Source: Lotus japonicus (lineage: Eukaryota; Streptophyta; Magnoliopsida; Fabales; Fabaceae). Taken from it: 64,000 nt of DNA. The stretch covers positions 67,883,920 through 67,947,919 of the forward strand of contig NC_080043.1 of the NCBI RefSeq assembly GCF_012489685.1, in the 5' to 3' direction. This document shows, piece by piece, positions 55,053 to 64,000 of this stretch (positions are counted from its first letter, which is position 1; the number at the start of each line of letters is the position of its first letter). The translations under genes and the position numbers were made by a program. The notes beneath the pieces are model-generated. The model was not told where the DNA came from. It made no database searches and saw only the letters and a list, made by a program, of their open reading frames with translations.

Positions 55053-56122
55053 ATGACTGCTTAGTGCTCACTCAGTTATTCACTTCTTTGGCTTTTCATC
55101 TTCTTTCTCTCACTAAATCTCTAAACAATGGCTTCAGTGTAGTCCACCATGACTCTTCAAAATCTTCATTCCGCAATCCCTCACAAACACAATTCCAAAG
55201 AGTTGCAAGTGTTGTGAGTGGTTCCATCAATCGTGCCAATCGTTTGAACAAAGTAGTTGTCCAAACAAACACAACTGAACCAACTGTAACCTCAACCTCA
55301 GATACTGATGGGTATTACATGAGTTTTTATGTTGGAACCCCACCTTTTAAGGTCTTTGGTATTCTTGATACCGTTAGTAATCTTCTTTGGTTGCAGTGCA
55401 AACCTTGCAAGTTTGTTACAACCAACACTCTCCAATTTTGTATCCAACAAAATCCAAGACATATGGAACCATTCCTGGCTCTTCTTCTAAATGTCAGTCT
55501 TTGGTTGATTCTAATCCTTGTTCTAATAATACTAAGCAAACTTGTGAGTACACCATTATCTATGGTCATAAATCAACTTCACAAGGAGATTTTAGTATTG
55601 AAACCTTCACTTTGAAGTCCAAAAATGGCTCTCCCATCTCATTTCCAAACATTGTCATTGGATGTGGACATAACAATACACTTCCATTTATGTTTACAGA
55701 GCCAAATGCCGGCACAATTGGCCTTATAGGTGGCCATCTTTCTCTAATAACTCAAATGGGTTCTTCAATTGGTGGGAAGTTCTCCTATTGTTTGGTGCCA
55801 ATGTTTCTAGATCCTAACACCTCAAGCGAACTCAATTTTTGTGATGCTGCTATTGTTTCTAGAAAGGGGGCTGTCTCAACTCCCATAGTCCAAGGTCTCT
55901 TAATCTTGGAAGCATTTAGTGTGGGAAACAAGAGAATAGAGTTTGGAAACTCTTCCTCTGGATCTATTCAAGAGGGAAATACCTTAATTGACTCAGGCAC
56001 AACAATAAGTTTTTTGCTAGATGATGTTTACTACATACTAGAACAAATAGTGAAGGATGTGGTTAAACTAAATCCTATTGAAGATCCTACTCAATTAGGA
56101 TTTAGTCTTTGCTACGAAACTA
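55053..56122 (+). pseudogene. CDR1-like aspartyl protease, copy 2, frameshifted and truncated
   Basis: The original ATG at 55053 is followed within four codons by TAG, because a short insertion is present relative to copy 1. The family frame resumes (NNGFSVVHHDSSKS, YMSFYVGTPPFKVFGILD). The first active-site motif reads DTVSN instead of DTGSN, so the catalytic Gly is lost. A one-base deletion at about 55410 (AAGTTTG against AAGGTTTG) shifts the frame. The long second frame then runs through the flap and second active site, LIDSGTTISFLLDDVYYILE, to LCYETT. Similarity ends near 56122, where retroelement sequence begins. The C terminus is absent from the window. Upstream spacing and leader match copy 1, so the two are duplicates. 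Confidence 0.87.
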
Positions 56123-56910
56123 CGACGTTACAACTGCTGGTGATGCGTGCACCATGCGTGCAGAGCCATGCTTTTGGCACATCAGAGAAGGAGGCACGCA
56201 TGCATGTGCGTAAGCACAGGAGTTTGGCATTTTTTTCAAGCCTGCACGCATGGTGCACGCACAGGCGTACCCTCCTCGCCGGGGGAATCAACTTCAATTA
56301 TTTCAGCTCAAAACCTCTTATTCAATGCTTATTACTCCTCCCAAAAACTCTTTTGCTCATTATTGCTAACTTTTGAAACCCTTTTGCCTTCATTCTCCTT
56401 CAACCCTTTCCATTCTTCATAAATTTGATTCCATGGACAATGGAATTTCTCCTTCGAGTGTCATAAATGAGGGGTTCACATTGAACACACCATCAAAGCA
56501 TCTTTGTAACTATCAAACCTCAATTCTAATGAACAATTAAGACATGAAAGATCGGGTTTTTAGCTGCACAAGATTTCGTCCCATAATGCTCCCAATTGCT
56601 CTAACATCTAGACCAAGGACTTAAATGCAACAAGACTCAACTATTATCGTTTAATTTTGCCTATAAATAGGATTTTGTGATTTAAGTTATGTATCTTAGT
56701 TTTTTTGAAGTTTAATCTTGTGTAAGGTGATTTGAAGTTTCTTTAAGGCTCTTATTCAGGTTAGAAAAATGTTTACCTTAGCCATGCTTGGCTAAGTTTC
56801 TTTTAGCATTTGGGATGTGGATCCCTTACTTGTTTATGTTTTGAACTTTTGAGGTTTTATATGGAATAAGTGTTTTCTTTCTATGAGCCTAACCTTCTCT
56901 TTCAATATTA
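56123..56910 (+). mobile_element. Probable LTR/leader of the Copia element
   Basis: Non-protease sequence with a GTGCACCATGCGTGC motif and its inverted relative GCACGCATGGTGCACGC (about 56245-56261). An AT-rich leader then runs up to the gag remnant. No sure LTR termini or primer site were located. Confidence 0.4.
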
Positions 56911-57866
56911 GCTTGAATGCATGCAAGTTATCTTACCTTTCTATGCACAAATGGAAGTTTGGTTTATAATGTTACCGGGAGAGAGAATTCTTGACTTGCA
57001 AAAGAGGTTCACCCACTTAACTAATCATTTAATTGCTCTTGGTAAAGAATTTACTAACAAAGATTTGAATTTGAAGGTTCTTAGATCTTTGACAAGGGCT
57101 TGACAACCAAAGGTGACTGCAATTTCAGAAAAGAATAGTCTATCAAAGATGACCTTAGTTGCACCCTTTGGAAAACTTCAAGAACAACAATTAGAATTCA
57201 ACCATTTGGAGCAACAAGAAGGACTTGAAAAGAATGTGAGATCCATTGCTTTGAAGTCTAAAGCTAAGGATTATGATAGTTCTCAAGAAGAGGAATCTCA
57301 ATCTGAAAGTGAAAAGGATGATGAAAATATTAAAGTCCTAGTAAAAAGTTTGCTAAATTTCTAGAGAGAAACATGGCTAAGAAATCAGGTCAAGTCAAGA
57401 AGGTTGAGAAGAAGAATGAAGCATCAACTTCAAGAAAAAAGTTCACTTGATTTGAGTGTGGATAACCAGGCCATGTTAACAGTGATTGTCCCTCTCCAAA
57501 AGAAGAATGGACTCAAAGGCAAGAAGGATAGAAAGCAAAGAAGAGTATATATTGCTTGGGAAGACAATGATGTTACCACAACCTCAAGTTCTGAAAATGA
57601 AGAACAAGCCCATCTATCTTTGATGGTTTCACATCACTTCGATAATGATGAAGGTTAGTGATTTTGACTCAAGTGATAAACATTCTTATGATGAATTGTA
57701 AAATGCTTTTGATGAATTGCATGATGAGTTCTTAAAATTCTCTAAGTTACATGCTAAACAAAAGAAAATTATAACATCTCTAGAGGGTAAATATAAACGC
57801 ATGCAAGAAGAATTAGATGAAGTTAAATCTAAAGTGTTTGCTCAAAATGATTGCTTAACATGTGCC
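56911..57866 (+). pseudogene. Ty1/Copia gag, part 1, interrupted by hAT
   Basis: Frames read MLPGERILDLQKRFTHLTNH, LIALGKEFTNKDLNLKVLRS, then TGA in place of a Trp codon near 57103. They continue with KVTAISEKNSLSKMTL, a Glu/Ser-rich region, a zinc-knuckle remnant (FECG-stop-PGHVNSDC, near 57448-57488; first Cys lost) and a coiled-coil segment, KFSKLHAKQKKIITSLEGKY. This is the typical order of Copia gag. It is cut at 57866 by a hAT and resumes at 59017. Confidence 0.82.
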
Positions 57867-58816
57867 CAGTGGCGGATCCAGGACCCCGGGGTCAGGGGGT
57901 TCAAAATTTTCAAATGAGCACATCGATAAAAAATATAATTAAAAACAATTGTCATATGTTGGTGGAATATTTCACTCTCATATAAAATCCAGTCTCATTT
58001 CACTTCAATTTCATATACACAAACTAAATTCAGCAAAAGGAAAAGCAAAACAAAATAGTAGCAAACTAGCAGTTAGGGTTTTCAATTTCCCTTCACATTT
58101 CAATTTGGGGGTTTAGGTTTTCAATTCCTAACTTTCAAGCTTCAAGAGCAGCGGACAGAGAGAGTTGGGGTTTTTAATTTCCCTTCACTTCACATTTCAA
58201 TTTGGGGGTTTAGGTTTTCAATTTGGGGTTTTTCAATTTGGGGGTATTCAATTCCTAACTAACCTTCAAGCTTCAACAGCAGCAGAGAGAGAGAGTGGTG
58301 GTGCGTTGGCTTTGTGCACTTGGGCAGCCGGCCACCGGTGGTGGTGGACTGGTGGCGTGGTGCGTTGCAGCGTTGTGCACTTGTGAACACTGAATGAGTG
58401 CGTGAGGGAGAGAGAAAGGAGTGAACAGAGAACGTGAATGAGTGGTGATGGCTGGGGCCTGGTGGTACCGTGGTGGTGGCCGGTGGTGCGTCGGCCGGTA
58501 GTGGATCGGTGGTGGGCAGGTGGTGTGAACTGTGAATCGTGAGTGAGGTGAGGTGAGAACGTGAGAGTGAGTGCGTGAGAGAGAGAGAGAGAGGAGTGAT
58601 CGAGTGAGGAGTGAGTGCTGACTGGGGAGTGGGGCCTAGGACCTGGGTGCAATTTTCAAATTTCCGGGGGTTCAAAAAAAATCACTCTAGGGGGGTAAGT
58701 AGGAATTTTTTTTTCCAGGGGGGGGTTCATTGAACCCCCTAAGCTCAACGTGGGTCCGCCCCTGGTGTGAACTGTGAATCGTGAGTGAGGTGAGATGAGA
58801 ACGTGAGAGTGAGTGC

Positions 58817-58854
<38 letters not shown>

Positions 58855-59008
58855 GGAGTGAGTGCTGACTGGGGAGTAGGGCCTAGGACCTGGGTGCAAT
58901 TTTCAAATTTCAGGGGGTTCAAAAAAAATCAGACTAGGGGGTAAGTAGGAATTTTTTTTTTCAGGGGGTTCAGTTGAACCCCCTCAGCTCAACGTGGGTC
59001 CGCCCATG
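57867..59008. mobile_element. Non-autonomous hAT element with 8-bp TSD and duplicated right end
   Basis: The left end CAGTGGCGGATCCAG and right end GTGGGTCCGCCCATG (reverse CATGGGCGGACCCAC) are flanked by the exact 8-bp duplication CATGTGCC at 57859-57866 and 59009-59016. The body has a GTGGTGG-rich region and GA microsatellites but no transposase. The last 242 bp occur twice in tandem (58523-58764 and 58765-59008), each ending in a terminal-repeat-like GTGGGTCCGCCC. Confidence 0.9.
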
Positions 59009-59016
59009 CATGTGCC

Positions 59017-59309
59017 AATCTGAAATTGTGGAATTAAACCAAGTTATATGTAACTTTGAAAAAGGAAAGAATGATTTGGATAGTTTACAAAGTAATCAAA
59101 GGGATGCTAATGATAGAAGTGGACTAGGGTATTCTAACCATGGTAAATCTAGTGGAGTTAAGAAGGCCACTTTTGTCAAATCAAGCAATACATATAACCA
59201 TGGTCAACAAAAAAAAAGATGCTTGTTAGTGCTTAACCTAGAAAAACATATAACAGGAATGCTTACTTGGAGGACTATTCTGGCCAAACAAATAATTGGA
59301 AAACACAGA
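59017..59309 (+). pseudogene. Ty1/Copia gag, part 2
   Basis: Continues the Copia frame after the hAT: SEIVELNQVICNFEKGKNDL, SNQRDANDRSGLGYSNHG, VKKATFVKSSNTYNHGQQ and HITGMLTWRTI-like remains of the second zinc-knuckle area. The A-run at about 59308-59319 marks the edge of a foreign insert. Confidence 0.75.
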
Positions 59310-59600
59310 AAAAAAAAATAAGATTTTTTTTACTCTTCACGCCCTGGATTACGTCCTGGATTAAAATTATTGACCCTATAGATATAGTAATATGGAGAAG
59401 ACAAAATTGTTTCAAGCACCGACAGAACCAGAAGCGCCCCTTGTTTCCGAGCCCTGCTTTGGTCTCTGGTTTGATGGTTGCACGTGCTAAAAATAGGTTG
59501 AGCACCTTGCTCAAGGAAATTTAGAATAACGGGGTCTCCGTGCAGCTTCAAGTCACGCCACTCTCACCAAGATAGAATCATGGTCACATCTGTAGTATAT
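59310..59600 (+). other. Foreign insert in Copia, possibly a LINE fragment
   Basis: The Copia frame stops near 59310 and resumes near 59607. The intervening frame, QKRPLFPSPALVSGLMVARA then KNRLSTLLKEI, looks faintly like the linker between endonuclease and RT of L1 elements. No TSD found. Confidence 0.3.
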
Positions 59601-59606
59601 ATAAAG

Positions 59607-59855
59607 TTATTATGCTCGTAAGAAGAAAGCATTTTACAAGAAACCTACTTACTTTTATTGTATCTTCCAAGGTCACACTCCGAATACATGTAATTTTAGA
59701 ATATATGATGTTCCTAATGGAGAATATGTGTGGGTTGAGAAAGGAACTAACCTCAAAGGACCCAAAGATTATTAGGTACCTAGGAAGAACCATTGATTTT
59801 CTTTTTGTAGATGTGTGTGGAAACCAATTAAATGCTAACATTGTTATATAAAGAT
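59607..59855 (+). pseudogene. Ty1/Copia polyprotein, part 3
   Basis: YYARKKKAFYKKPTYFYC, GHTPNTCNFRIYDVPNGEYV, WVEKGTNLKGPKDY and VPRKNH match the stretch before the Copia protease/integrase. A stop (TAG) replaces a Trp codon near 59773. It is cut at 59855 by the MULE. Confidence 0.8.
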
Positions 59856-60245
59856 GGCTTAAATACTCTAGGGGTCCCTGAAATTGTACCCCGTAACAAA
59901 ATAAGTCCCTGAAAAATTTTTTTCCGATTCCGGATCCCTGGAATTGTTTTTTTAATCAGAATAAGTCCCTACACATGTTTTTAGCCTATCTGGCATATTT
60001 TTTGCTGACTCAACATTTACACGTGGCTTTTTCATTTATTTTAATTACACATGGAATTAAAAAAACTATTTTACTTTATTTTAAATATAAATCCTTTTTT
60101 ACCTAATTAACCTAACTCTAATTAAACCCACTAACCTAATTAACATAACCCTAAATTCCCAAATCAAAATCTATCAGAACTGAAAGGAAAGAAAGGAAAG
60201 TCGAAGAAGGAGAAAGAGAAGCAGAGGTAGAAGGTGAAGGAAGGA
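59856..60245 (+). repeat. Left TIR of the MULE
   Basis: About 390 bp, ending in GA-rich sequence (AGCAGAGGTAGAAGGTGAAG). It probably holds the promoter and leader of the plus-strand gene. Confidence 0.9.
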
Positions 60246-60368
60246 TTCGAGGAAAGAGGGAGAGCGACGACGAACACGAGGGAGCCAGAGTGAAGAGGAA
60301 CGACTGATCCTGAACCTTCTGCGAGTGAAGACAAGCGAAGCTTTGACTGTAACCATCGAAAGTTCAAG

Positions 60369-60546
60369 GTATGTCATTCACGGTATTCGAACGATTTGAG
60401 CTGCTGTTAAAAGTTAGGTTACATATCGACTTGTTGTTGCTGCTATGGTTGTGCATTCTGTTTAGTGAGCTGCTCTTGTTTCATTATGTATAGTGAGCTG
60501 CTCTTGTTTCATTTTGTATAGTGAGCTGCTCTTGTTGCTATTTCAG
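60369..60546 (+). other. Intron in the 5' UTR of the MULE plus-strand gene
   Basis: Donor AAG|GTATGTC at 60369 and acceptor TTTCAG at 60541-60546, two bases before the ATG. The intron contains three tandem copies of GTGAGCTGCTCTTGTT (about 60464-60537). Confidence 0.6.
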
Positions 60547-60548
60547 GA

Positions 60549-61856
60549 ATGGAACAAGTGTATTTCAACATACATTTCCACCACAAGGGTCGGTTTTCCG
60601 ACACACCGATGAAGTATGTTGGAGGTCAGATATGTGAAGTACCTAGAGTGGAGTTGGATCTGTTTTCGTTCTTTTGTGTCAGAGACCTTGTGCGGGGTTT
60701 TCTTGGTTATCCTGATGATCACTATAAGCTTTGGTGGAAAAGGCGAGAAGAATGCTTTGATCTTGACCTGAAGCAAATATGCCTGGACAAGGATGCTATG
60801 GAAATTGCAAGGTATGTTCAGTCTGGGGTAAGGCAGGTGGATGTCTACCTTGAACATACAGTGGAGTTGCCAGTGGAAGAAGAACCTGCTGCTGCTGTGA
60901 ATGTTGAAATGCCAGTGGAAGAAGAACCTGCTGCTGCTATGAATGTTGAAATGCCAGTGGAAAAACCTGCTTCTGTGATGAATGAAGAGGGACACCAGCT
61001 GAGGCAGAGGGAGGATTCAATTAATAAAGGCAAACAAGTAATGGAAGATGATAGTTGTTCCATATATGAATCTGACTCTGGGATTTCATGGTCCAGTCCT
61101 AGCCCTAGTGCATCTGACATCTCAAATAGTGAAACTGAGAGATGTAAGGACTTACCCAATGATGGATTTGAAGATTTGGATGAGCCAAACACAAACACTA
61201 ATGCTAATGTTGAAACTGGAAGAAGAGAAAAACTGCCTTCAAGGAGGAACATAGAGAGGGTGTTGGCATTGGCTGAAGGTGAGAATGAGAAAGGAGATGA
61301 GCATAATATGGAGAATGAGTATTACAGTGATGATTTGCTTAGTGACCCCTCAAGTGGTGAAGAAGATAATGGGAGGAAGGTCATGAGGTATGTAAGGTTC
61401 AGGAAGGAAGATTTGACCAAAGACTATGTGTTCAAGTTGGGGATGGAATTTGCTACCACCACAGAGTTCAAGGAAGCTATCCTAAAACACTCAGTGTTGA
61501 ATGGGAAGGAAGTTATGTTCAAGAAGAATGATAAGGAGAGAGTGAGGTTTAAATGCAAACCTTCTTCCCAGCCACCTACAAAACTTGCTGGAAAACCACC
61601 ACATCCAACAAGACCTTCTTCCCAGCCACCTCCACCAAAACCACAACAGCCACCAAAAGCTACATCACAGCCCACTACAAGATCAGCTGCTAAGTCTGGC
61701 CTAGGAGGAAGAAAGAGAGGTCGTGACAATGAGATTGGCCATTGGGTTCTAAATGACTTCAAAGATGCTGCAACTAGATCTACAATTAGAAGAGGAAAAG
61801 CCAAAGTTGTTGGCAGTGAAGGACAGGGAAATAAAGGGAGGATGTCAAAGAAGTAA
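60549..61856 (+). CDS. MULE transposase remnant: N-terminal domains fused to C-terminal tail, catalytic core deleted
   Basis: A 435-codon intact frame. Residues about 1-100 (MEQVYFNIHFHHKGRF, GGQICEVPRVELDL, FLGYPDDHYKLWWK) match the PB1-like N-terminal domain seen in plant MuDR-type proteins. Residues 105-145 hold nearly three tandem PVEEEPAAA repeats. An acidic Ser/Asp region follows. Residues about 279-337 (YVFKLGMEFATTTEFKEAIL through ERVRFKCK) form the MuDR transposase N-terminal DNA-binding domain. Directly after this come Pro/Gln-rich repeats and a basic tail, RGRDNEIG to GRMSKK, that normally follow the DDE catalytic and SWIM zinc-finger domains. Those domains are gone while the frame stays open. 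The product could bind ends but not cut them, and may act as a repressor (inference). The start is chosen after the 5' UTR intron. Confidence 0.85.
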   Translation: MEQVYFNIHFHHKGRFSDTPMKYVGGQICEVPRVELDLFSFFCVRDLVRGFLGYPDDHYKLWWKRREECFDLDLKQICLDKDAMEIARYVQSGVRQVDVYLEHTVELPVEEEPAAAVNVEMPVEEEPAAAMNVEMPVEKPASVMNEEGHQLRQREDSINKGKQVMEDDSCSIYESDSGISWSSPSPSASDISNSETERCKDLPNDGFEDLDEPNTNTNANVETGRREKLPSRRNIERVLALAEGENEKGDEHNMENEYYSDDLLSDPSSGEEDNGRKVMRYVRFRKEDLTKDYVFKLGMEFATTTEFKEAILKHSVLNGKEVMFKKNDKERVRFKCKPSSQPPTKLAGKPPHPTRPSSQPPPPKPQQPPKATSQPTTRSAAKSGLGGRKRGRDNEIGHWVLNDFKDAATRSTIRRGKAKVVGSEGQGNKGRMSKK

Positions 61857-62372
61857 GAAGGGAATCTGGCACATGGGACAACAGGACCACCACTATCTTT
61901 TTGTAATAGTATTAGTGGGGACTAGTGTTTACTTTAGTTAATGGGGGACCACTTAATATCATTTTGTAATGGGCATGGCCCTAATGACAATCATTTTGTT
62001 TTGTATTGTTGTTGGTACTTGCTGTCTTCTATGTACCCTTGACTTGAATTATGTTTCTTAATGTTAAAGTCTGGAAGTATTGCATGAAGCTTGTGCTCTT
62101 AAATTGTTGTTTATGTGTACTACAAGTGGTGGATCTGTTTATGGCTCCCTTTGCCTTTATTTATACTACTGATGTCTTAAATTAACAGAGCAAAGCTTTT
62201 GAATGGAACAAAAGAGAGTAATGGAGCCAACAACCATTTCTGATTCATTTCATTAAGTGAACATAGCATTCATTACATAAGGAGCTATTGAAAAACGATT
62301 GCATTACATTCATGGCTACATTCATTACACAAGGGACATTGCATTCAAGTTCATTACACAACATCACCAAAC
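61857..62372. other. Intergenic region between the converging MULE genes
   Basis: Non-coding; probably holds the 3' ends of both transcripts. Confidence 0.5.
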
Positions 62373-63053
62373 CTAGAAATACTTTGCCAAAACTACAGCA
62401 CACCCTAAAACTAACAACACCAACAACACATTGCTCTTCAAGCCCTCATTTTTCAGTTTGAGCTTTAACTTGGCAATCTTCTTGTCTTTCATTTCATTCT
62501 TGTCTTCCATGATCTTGCCAATCACACTCTGCATGATTTCCTTCATGTCTCCCTGCAGCTCTTCCCTCAGCTTACCAATTTTATTGTCCATCATCTCAGT
62601 AAGGTCCTCAACACTCTTCAATTCTACATTCACTTTAGAGGATTCCTCATTATCAGCCTCATTTTCAGCTTCACCTTCAGCTTTGACCCATTCAAAGAAA
62701 CCACAGGTCCTACTTTCCTGAAACACATACCAAAAGATCATTGAAAGGGGTAGACAAAGGGAATTTATAGGATGAAATTGTAAGCTTAAGCTTGGAAACC
62801 AATTCTGCCTATTTACCTTCCAATCAGGACATCTCCAAAAAAGCTTTCCAGGATTAAGCTTGGAATTGGACTTGTACATAATGACTTGTTTGCCACAACC
62901 ACAACTTTTCTCTGGGCATGGGGTGCAGAAGCTGGACGATCGAGCACAGAATCGTGTGTTCTGGGTCGATTCGCACATCTGGTTGTTCATCCTCGTTGTC
63001 GAGCCACCGTGTCCGCTCCATGCCTTTTGGTTCTGGGTCATCGCGTCGTTCAC
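62373..63053 (-). CDS. MULE-borne GRF-type zinc finger protein with coiled coil and C-terminal membrane anchor
   Basis: There are two exons on the minus strand: 63053-62817 and 62717-62373, with donor AAG|GTAAAT and acceptor TTTCAG|GAA in phase (DWK then ESRTC), giving about 193 residues. A GRF zinc finger spans the intron: CGCGKQVIMYKSNSKLNPGK, FWRCPDWK and, in exon 2, CGFFEW, which is the C-x-C-G ... G-R/K-x-F-x-x-C ... C-G-F-F-x-W signature. An acidic stretch (EGEAENEADNEE) follows, then a Lys/Glu-rich coiled coil and a final hydrophobic segment of about 18 residues, NVLLVLLVLGCAVVLAKYF, that looks like a tail anchor. GRF fingers bind nucleic acids in topoisomerase III, NEIL3 and APE2 proteins. 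It sits inside the TIRs, convergent with the transposase gene, in the position of an accessory gene. No stop or frameshift was seen. A start further upstream (63090) lies in another frame. Confidence 0.8.
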   Translation of the reverse strand: MNDAMTQNQKAWSGHGGSTTRMNNQMCESTQNTRFCARSSSFCTPCPEKSCGCGKQVIMYKSNSKLNPGKLFWRCPDWKVNRQNWFPSLSLQFHPINSLCLPLSMIFWYVFQESRTCGFFEWVKAEGEAENEADNEESSKVNVELKSVEDLTEMMDNKIGKLREELQGDMKEIMQSVIGKIMEDKNEMKDKKIAKLKLKLKNEGLKSNVLLVLLVLGCAVVLAKYF

Positions 63054-63097
63054 CTAAGTCGTTGTGGCCACCGTTCCCGCCGTCGAACACTAACGCT

Positions 63098-63487
63098 TCC
63101 TTCCTTCACCTTCTACCTCTGCTTCTCTTTCTCCTTCTTCGACTTTCCTTTCTTTCCTTTCAGTTCTGATAGATTTTGATTTGGGAATTTAGGGTTATGT
63201 TAATTAGGTTAGTGGGTTTAATTAGAGTTAGGTTAATTAGGTAAAAAAGGATTTATATTTAAAATAAAGTAAAATAGTTTTTTTAATTCCATGTGTAATT
63301 AAAATAAATGAAAAAGCCACGTGTAAATGTTGAGTCAGCAAAAAATATGCCAGATAGGCTAAAAACATGTGTAGGGACTTATTCTAATTAAAAAAACAAT
63401 TCCAGGGATCCGGAATCGGAAAAAAAATTTTCAGGGACTTATTTTGTTACGGGGTACAATTTCAGGGACCCCTAGAGTATTTAAGCC
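63098..63487 (-). repeat. Right TIR of the MULE
   Basis: Mirror of 59856-60245; it would supply the promoter for the minus-strand GRF gene. Confidence 0.9.
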
Positions 63488-63496
63488 TATAAAGAT

Positions 63497-63530
63497 CGGT
63501 TGTTCAAGGCACACATAGAAATCATATGGT
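63497..63530 (+). pseudogene. Ty1/Copia resumes after the MULE
   Basis: The text reads GCSRH followed by T, matching the conserved GCSRHM segment at the Copia protease/integrase boundary. A stop follows at once. Confidence 0.5.
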
Positions 63531-64000
63531 ATCGGTAAGGTTAAATTTCAAATTTAAATAAAACAATTGTCACTTTCAATTAGCATTGCGAACATTCCTA
63601 TGTCGGAAACAATTGTCACTTTCAATTGGTTGTGGACGTCGAGCCGTTGAGGTACGAGAAAACATTTCTTTATGAAACTACAATTAGTAACGTAAGTTTT
63701 TACACGCATATGAGTTTTTCCCGCGCGATTCCAAACATACAATACAATTATGTTTGATCAAATTCCATTGAACAAAACTGATGGAAAAATTTCCTTACAT
63801 GTTCTCATTCTTGTAAAGCCCAAATAAATTTTCCAAATCTTGGAAATGGAAGTTTTTAATTTACCAAAACACACGCTAATACAGTTAACCTCATTCTTTA
63901 AGCTTCTAGTGGAATTTTATGTTGACAAACCTTGTATAGTGTAAGAAAAAAATAGTTATTTCTTGATGGTTGTGTTTTGCCATTATGCTTCTATAGGACA
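63531..64000. other. Window end, no gene recognised
   Basis: AACAATTGTCACTTTCAATT occurs twice (about 63562 and 63608). Nothing else is recognisable; the Copia continuation is lost or outside the window. Confidence 0.3.

Larger units (their letters stand above)
59856..63487. mobile_element. Mutator-like element (MULE), 3632 bp, 9-bp TSD
   Basis: The terminal inverted repeats start GGCTTAAATACTCTAGGGGT at both ends and extend 390 bp (59856-60245, 63098-63487) with very few mismatches. The exact 9-bp duplication TATAAAGAT flanks it at 59847-59855 and 63488-63496. Inside are two converging genes: a transposase remnant on the plus strand and a GRF zinc-finger gene on the minus strand. The tight TIR match and exact TSD imply a young insertion. 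Confidence 0.95.

Noticed and set aside
58259..58922. Long minus-strand Ser/His/Leu-rich frames in the hAT
   Set aside because: They come from GA/CT microsatellites and the tandemly duplicated end; no family features.
62860..63179. Plus-strand frames across the right MULE TIR
   Set aside because: Antisense of the GRF gene exon 1 and of the TIR; the same frames appear in mirror image at the left TIR.

Overview
The window is AT-rich plant nuclear DNA, dense in transposable elements and poor in intact genes. Helitron hairpin ends, tRNA-derived SINEs, L1-type LINEs, a two-gene Mutator-like element and a small secreted cysteine-rich peptide with nodule-peptide spacing suggest a eudicot, most likely a legume (inference). 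No bacterial operons, rRNA or tRNA genes were seen.

Layout. 1-2.2 kb: LTR debris. 2.2-3.7 kb: a complete 1.5 kb LINE derivative with a 15-bp target duplication. 4.3-7.5 kb: minus-strand exon-like pieces of an unrecognised gene. 7.5-9.4 kb: a cysteine-rich peptide gene and a broken tandem relative. 9.4-15.4 kb: LTR pieces, a SINE and a 943-bp hAT element. 15.4-21.5 kb: a stretch with inverted ends that carries broken fragments of polygalacturonase, PPR and Copia genes. 21.9-24.8 kb: Helitrons and an LTR. 25-31 kb: local duplications and little else.

31.7-38.8 kb: a CDR1-like aspartyl protease pseudogene. Its middle is replaced by an inverted copy of its own first half (296-bp arms, 22-bp spacer), and it is split by a Ty3/Gypsy element whose departure point and return point in the protease frame can both be read. 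39-45.3 kb: non-coding repeats with clustered GC-rich palindromes, and LINE RT and RNase H remnants. 45.3-54.8 kb: a Helitron nest in which two head-to-tail plus-strand units sit inside a minus-strand Helitron.

55.0-64.0 kb: a second protease pseudogene broken by a Copia element. That Copia is hit in turn by a hAT (8-bp TSD CATGTGCC) and by a 3.6 kb Mutator-like element (9-bp TSD TATAAAGAT, 390-bp TIRs). The Mutator-like element carries a transposase remnant and, converging on it, a GRF zinc-finger gene with a predicted C-terminal membrane anchor.

The likeliest functional units are the cysteine-rich peptide gene, the GRF gene inside the MULE, and possibly the long foldback as a small-RNA source. 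Nearly everything else is decayed. Intron and exon claims rest on splice-site reading only, and family names come from motifs rather than database searches.
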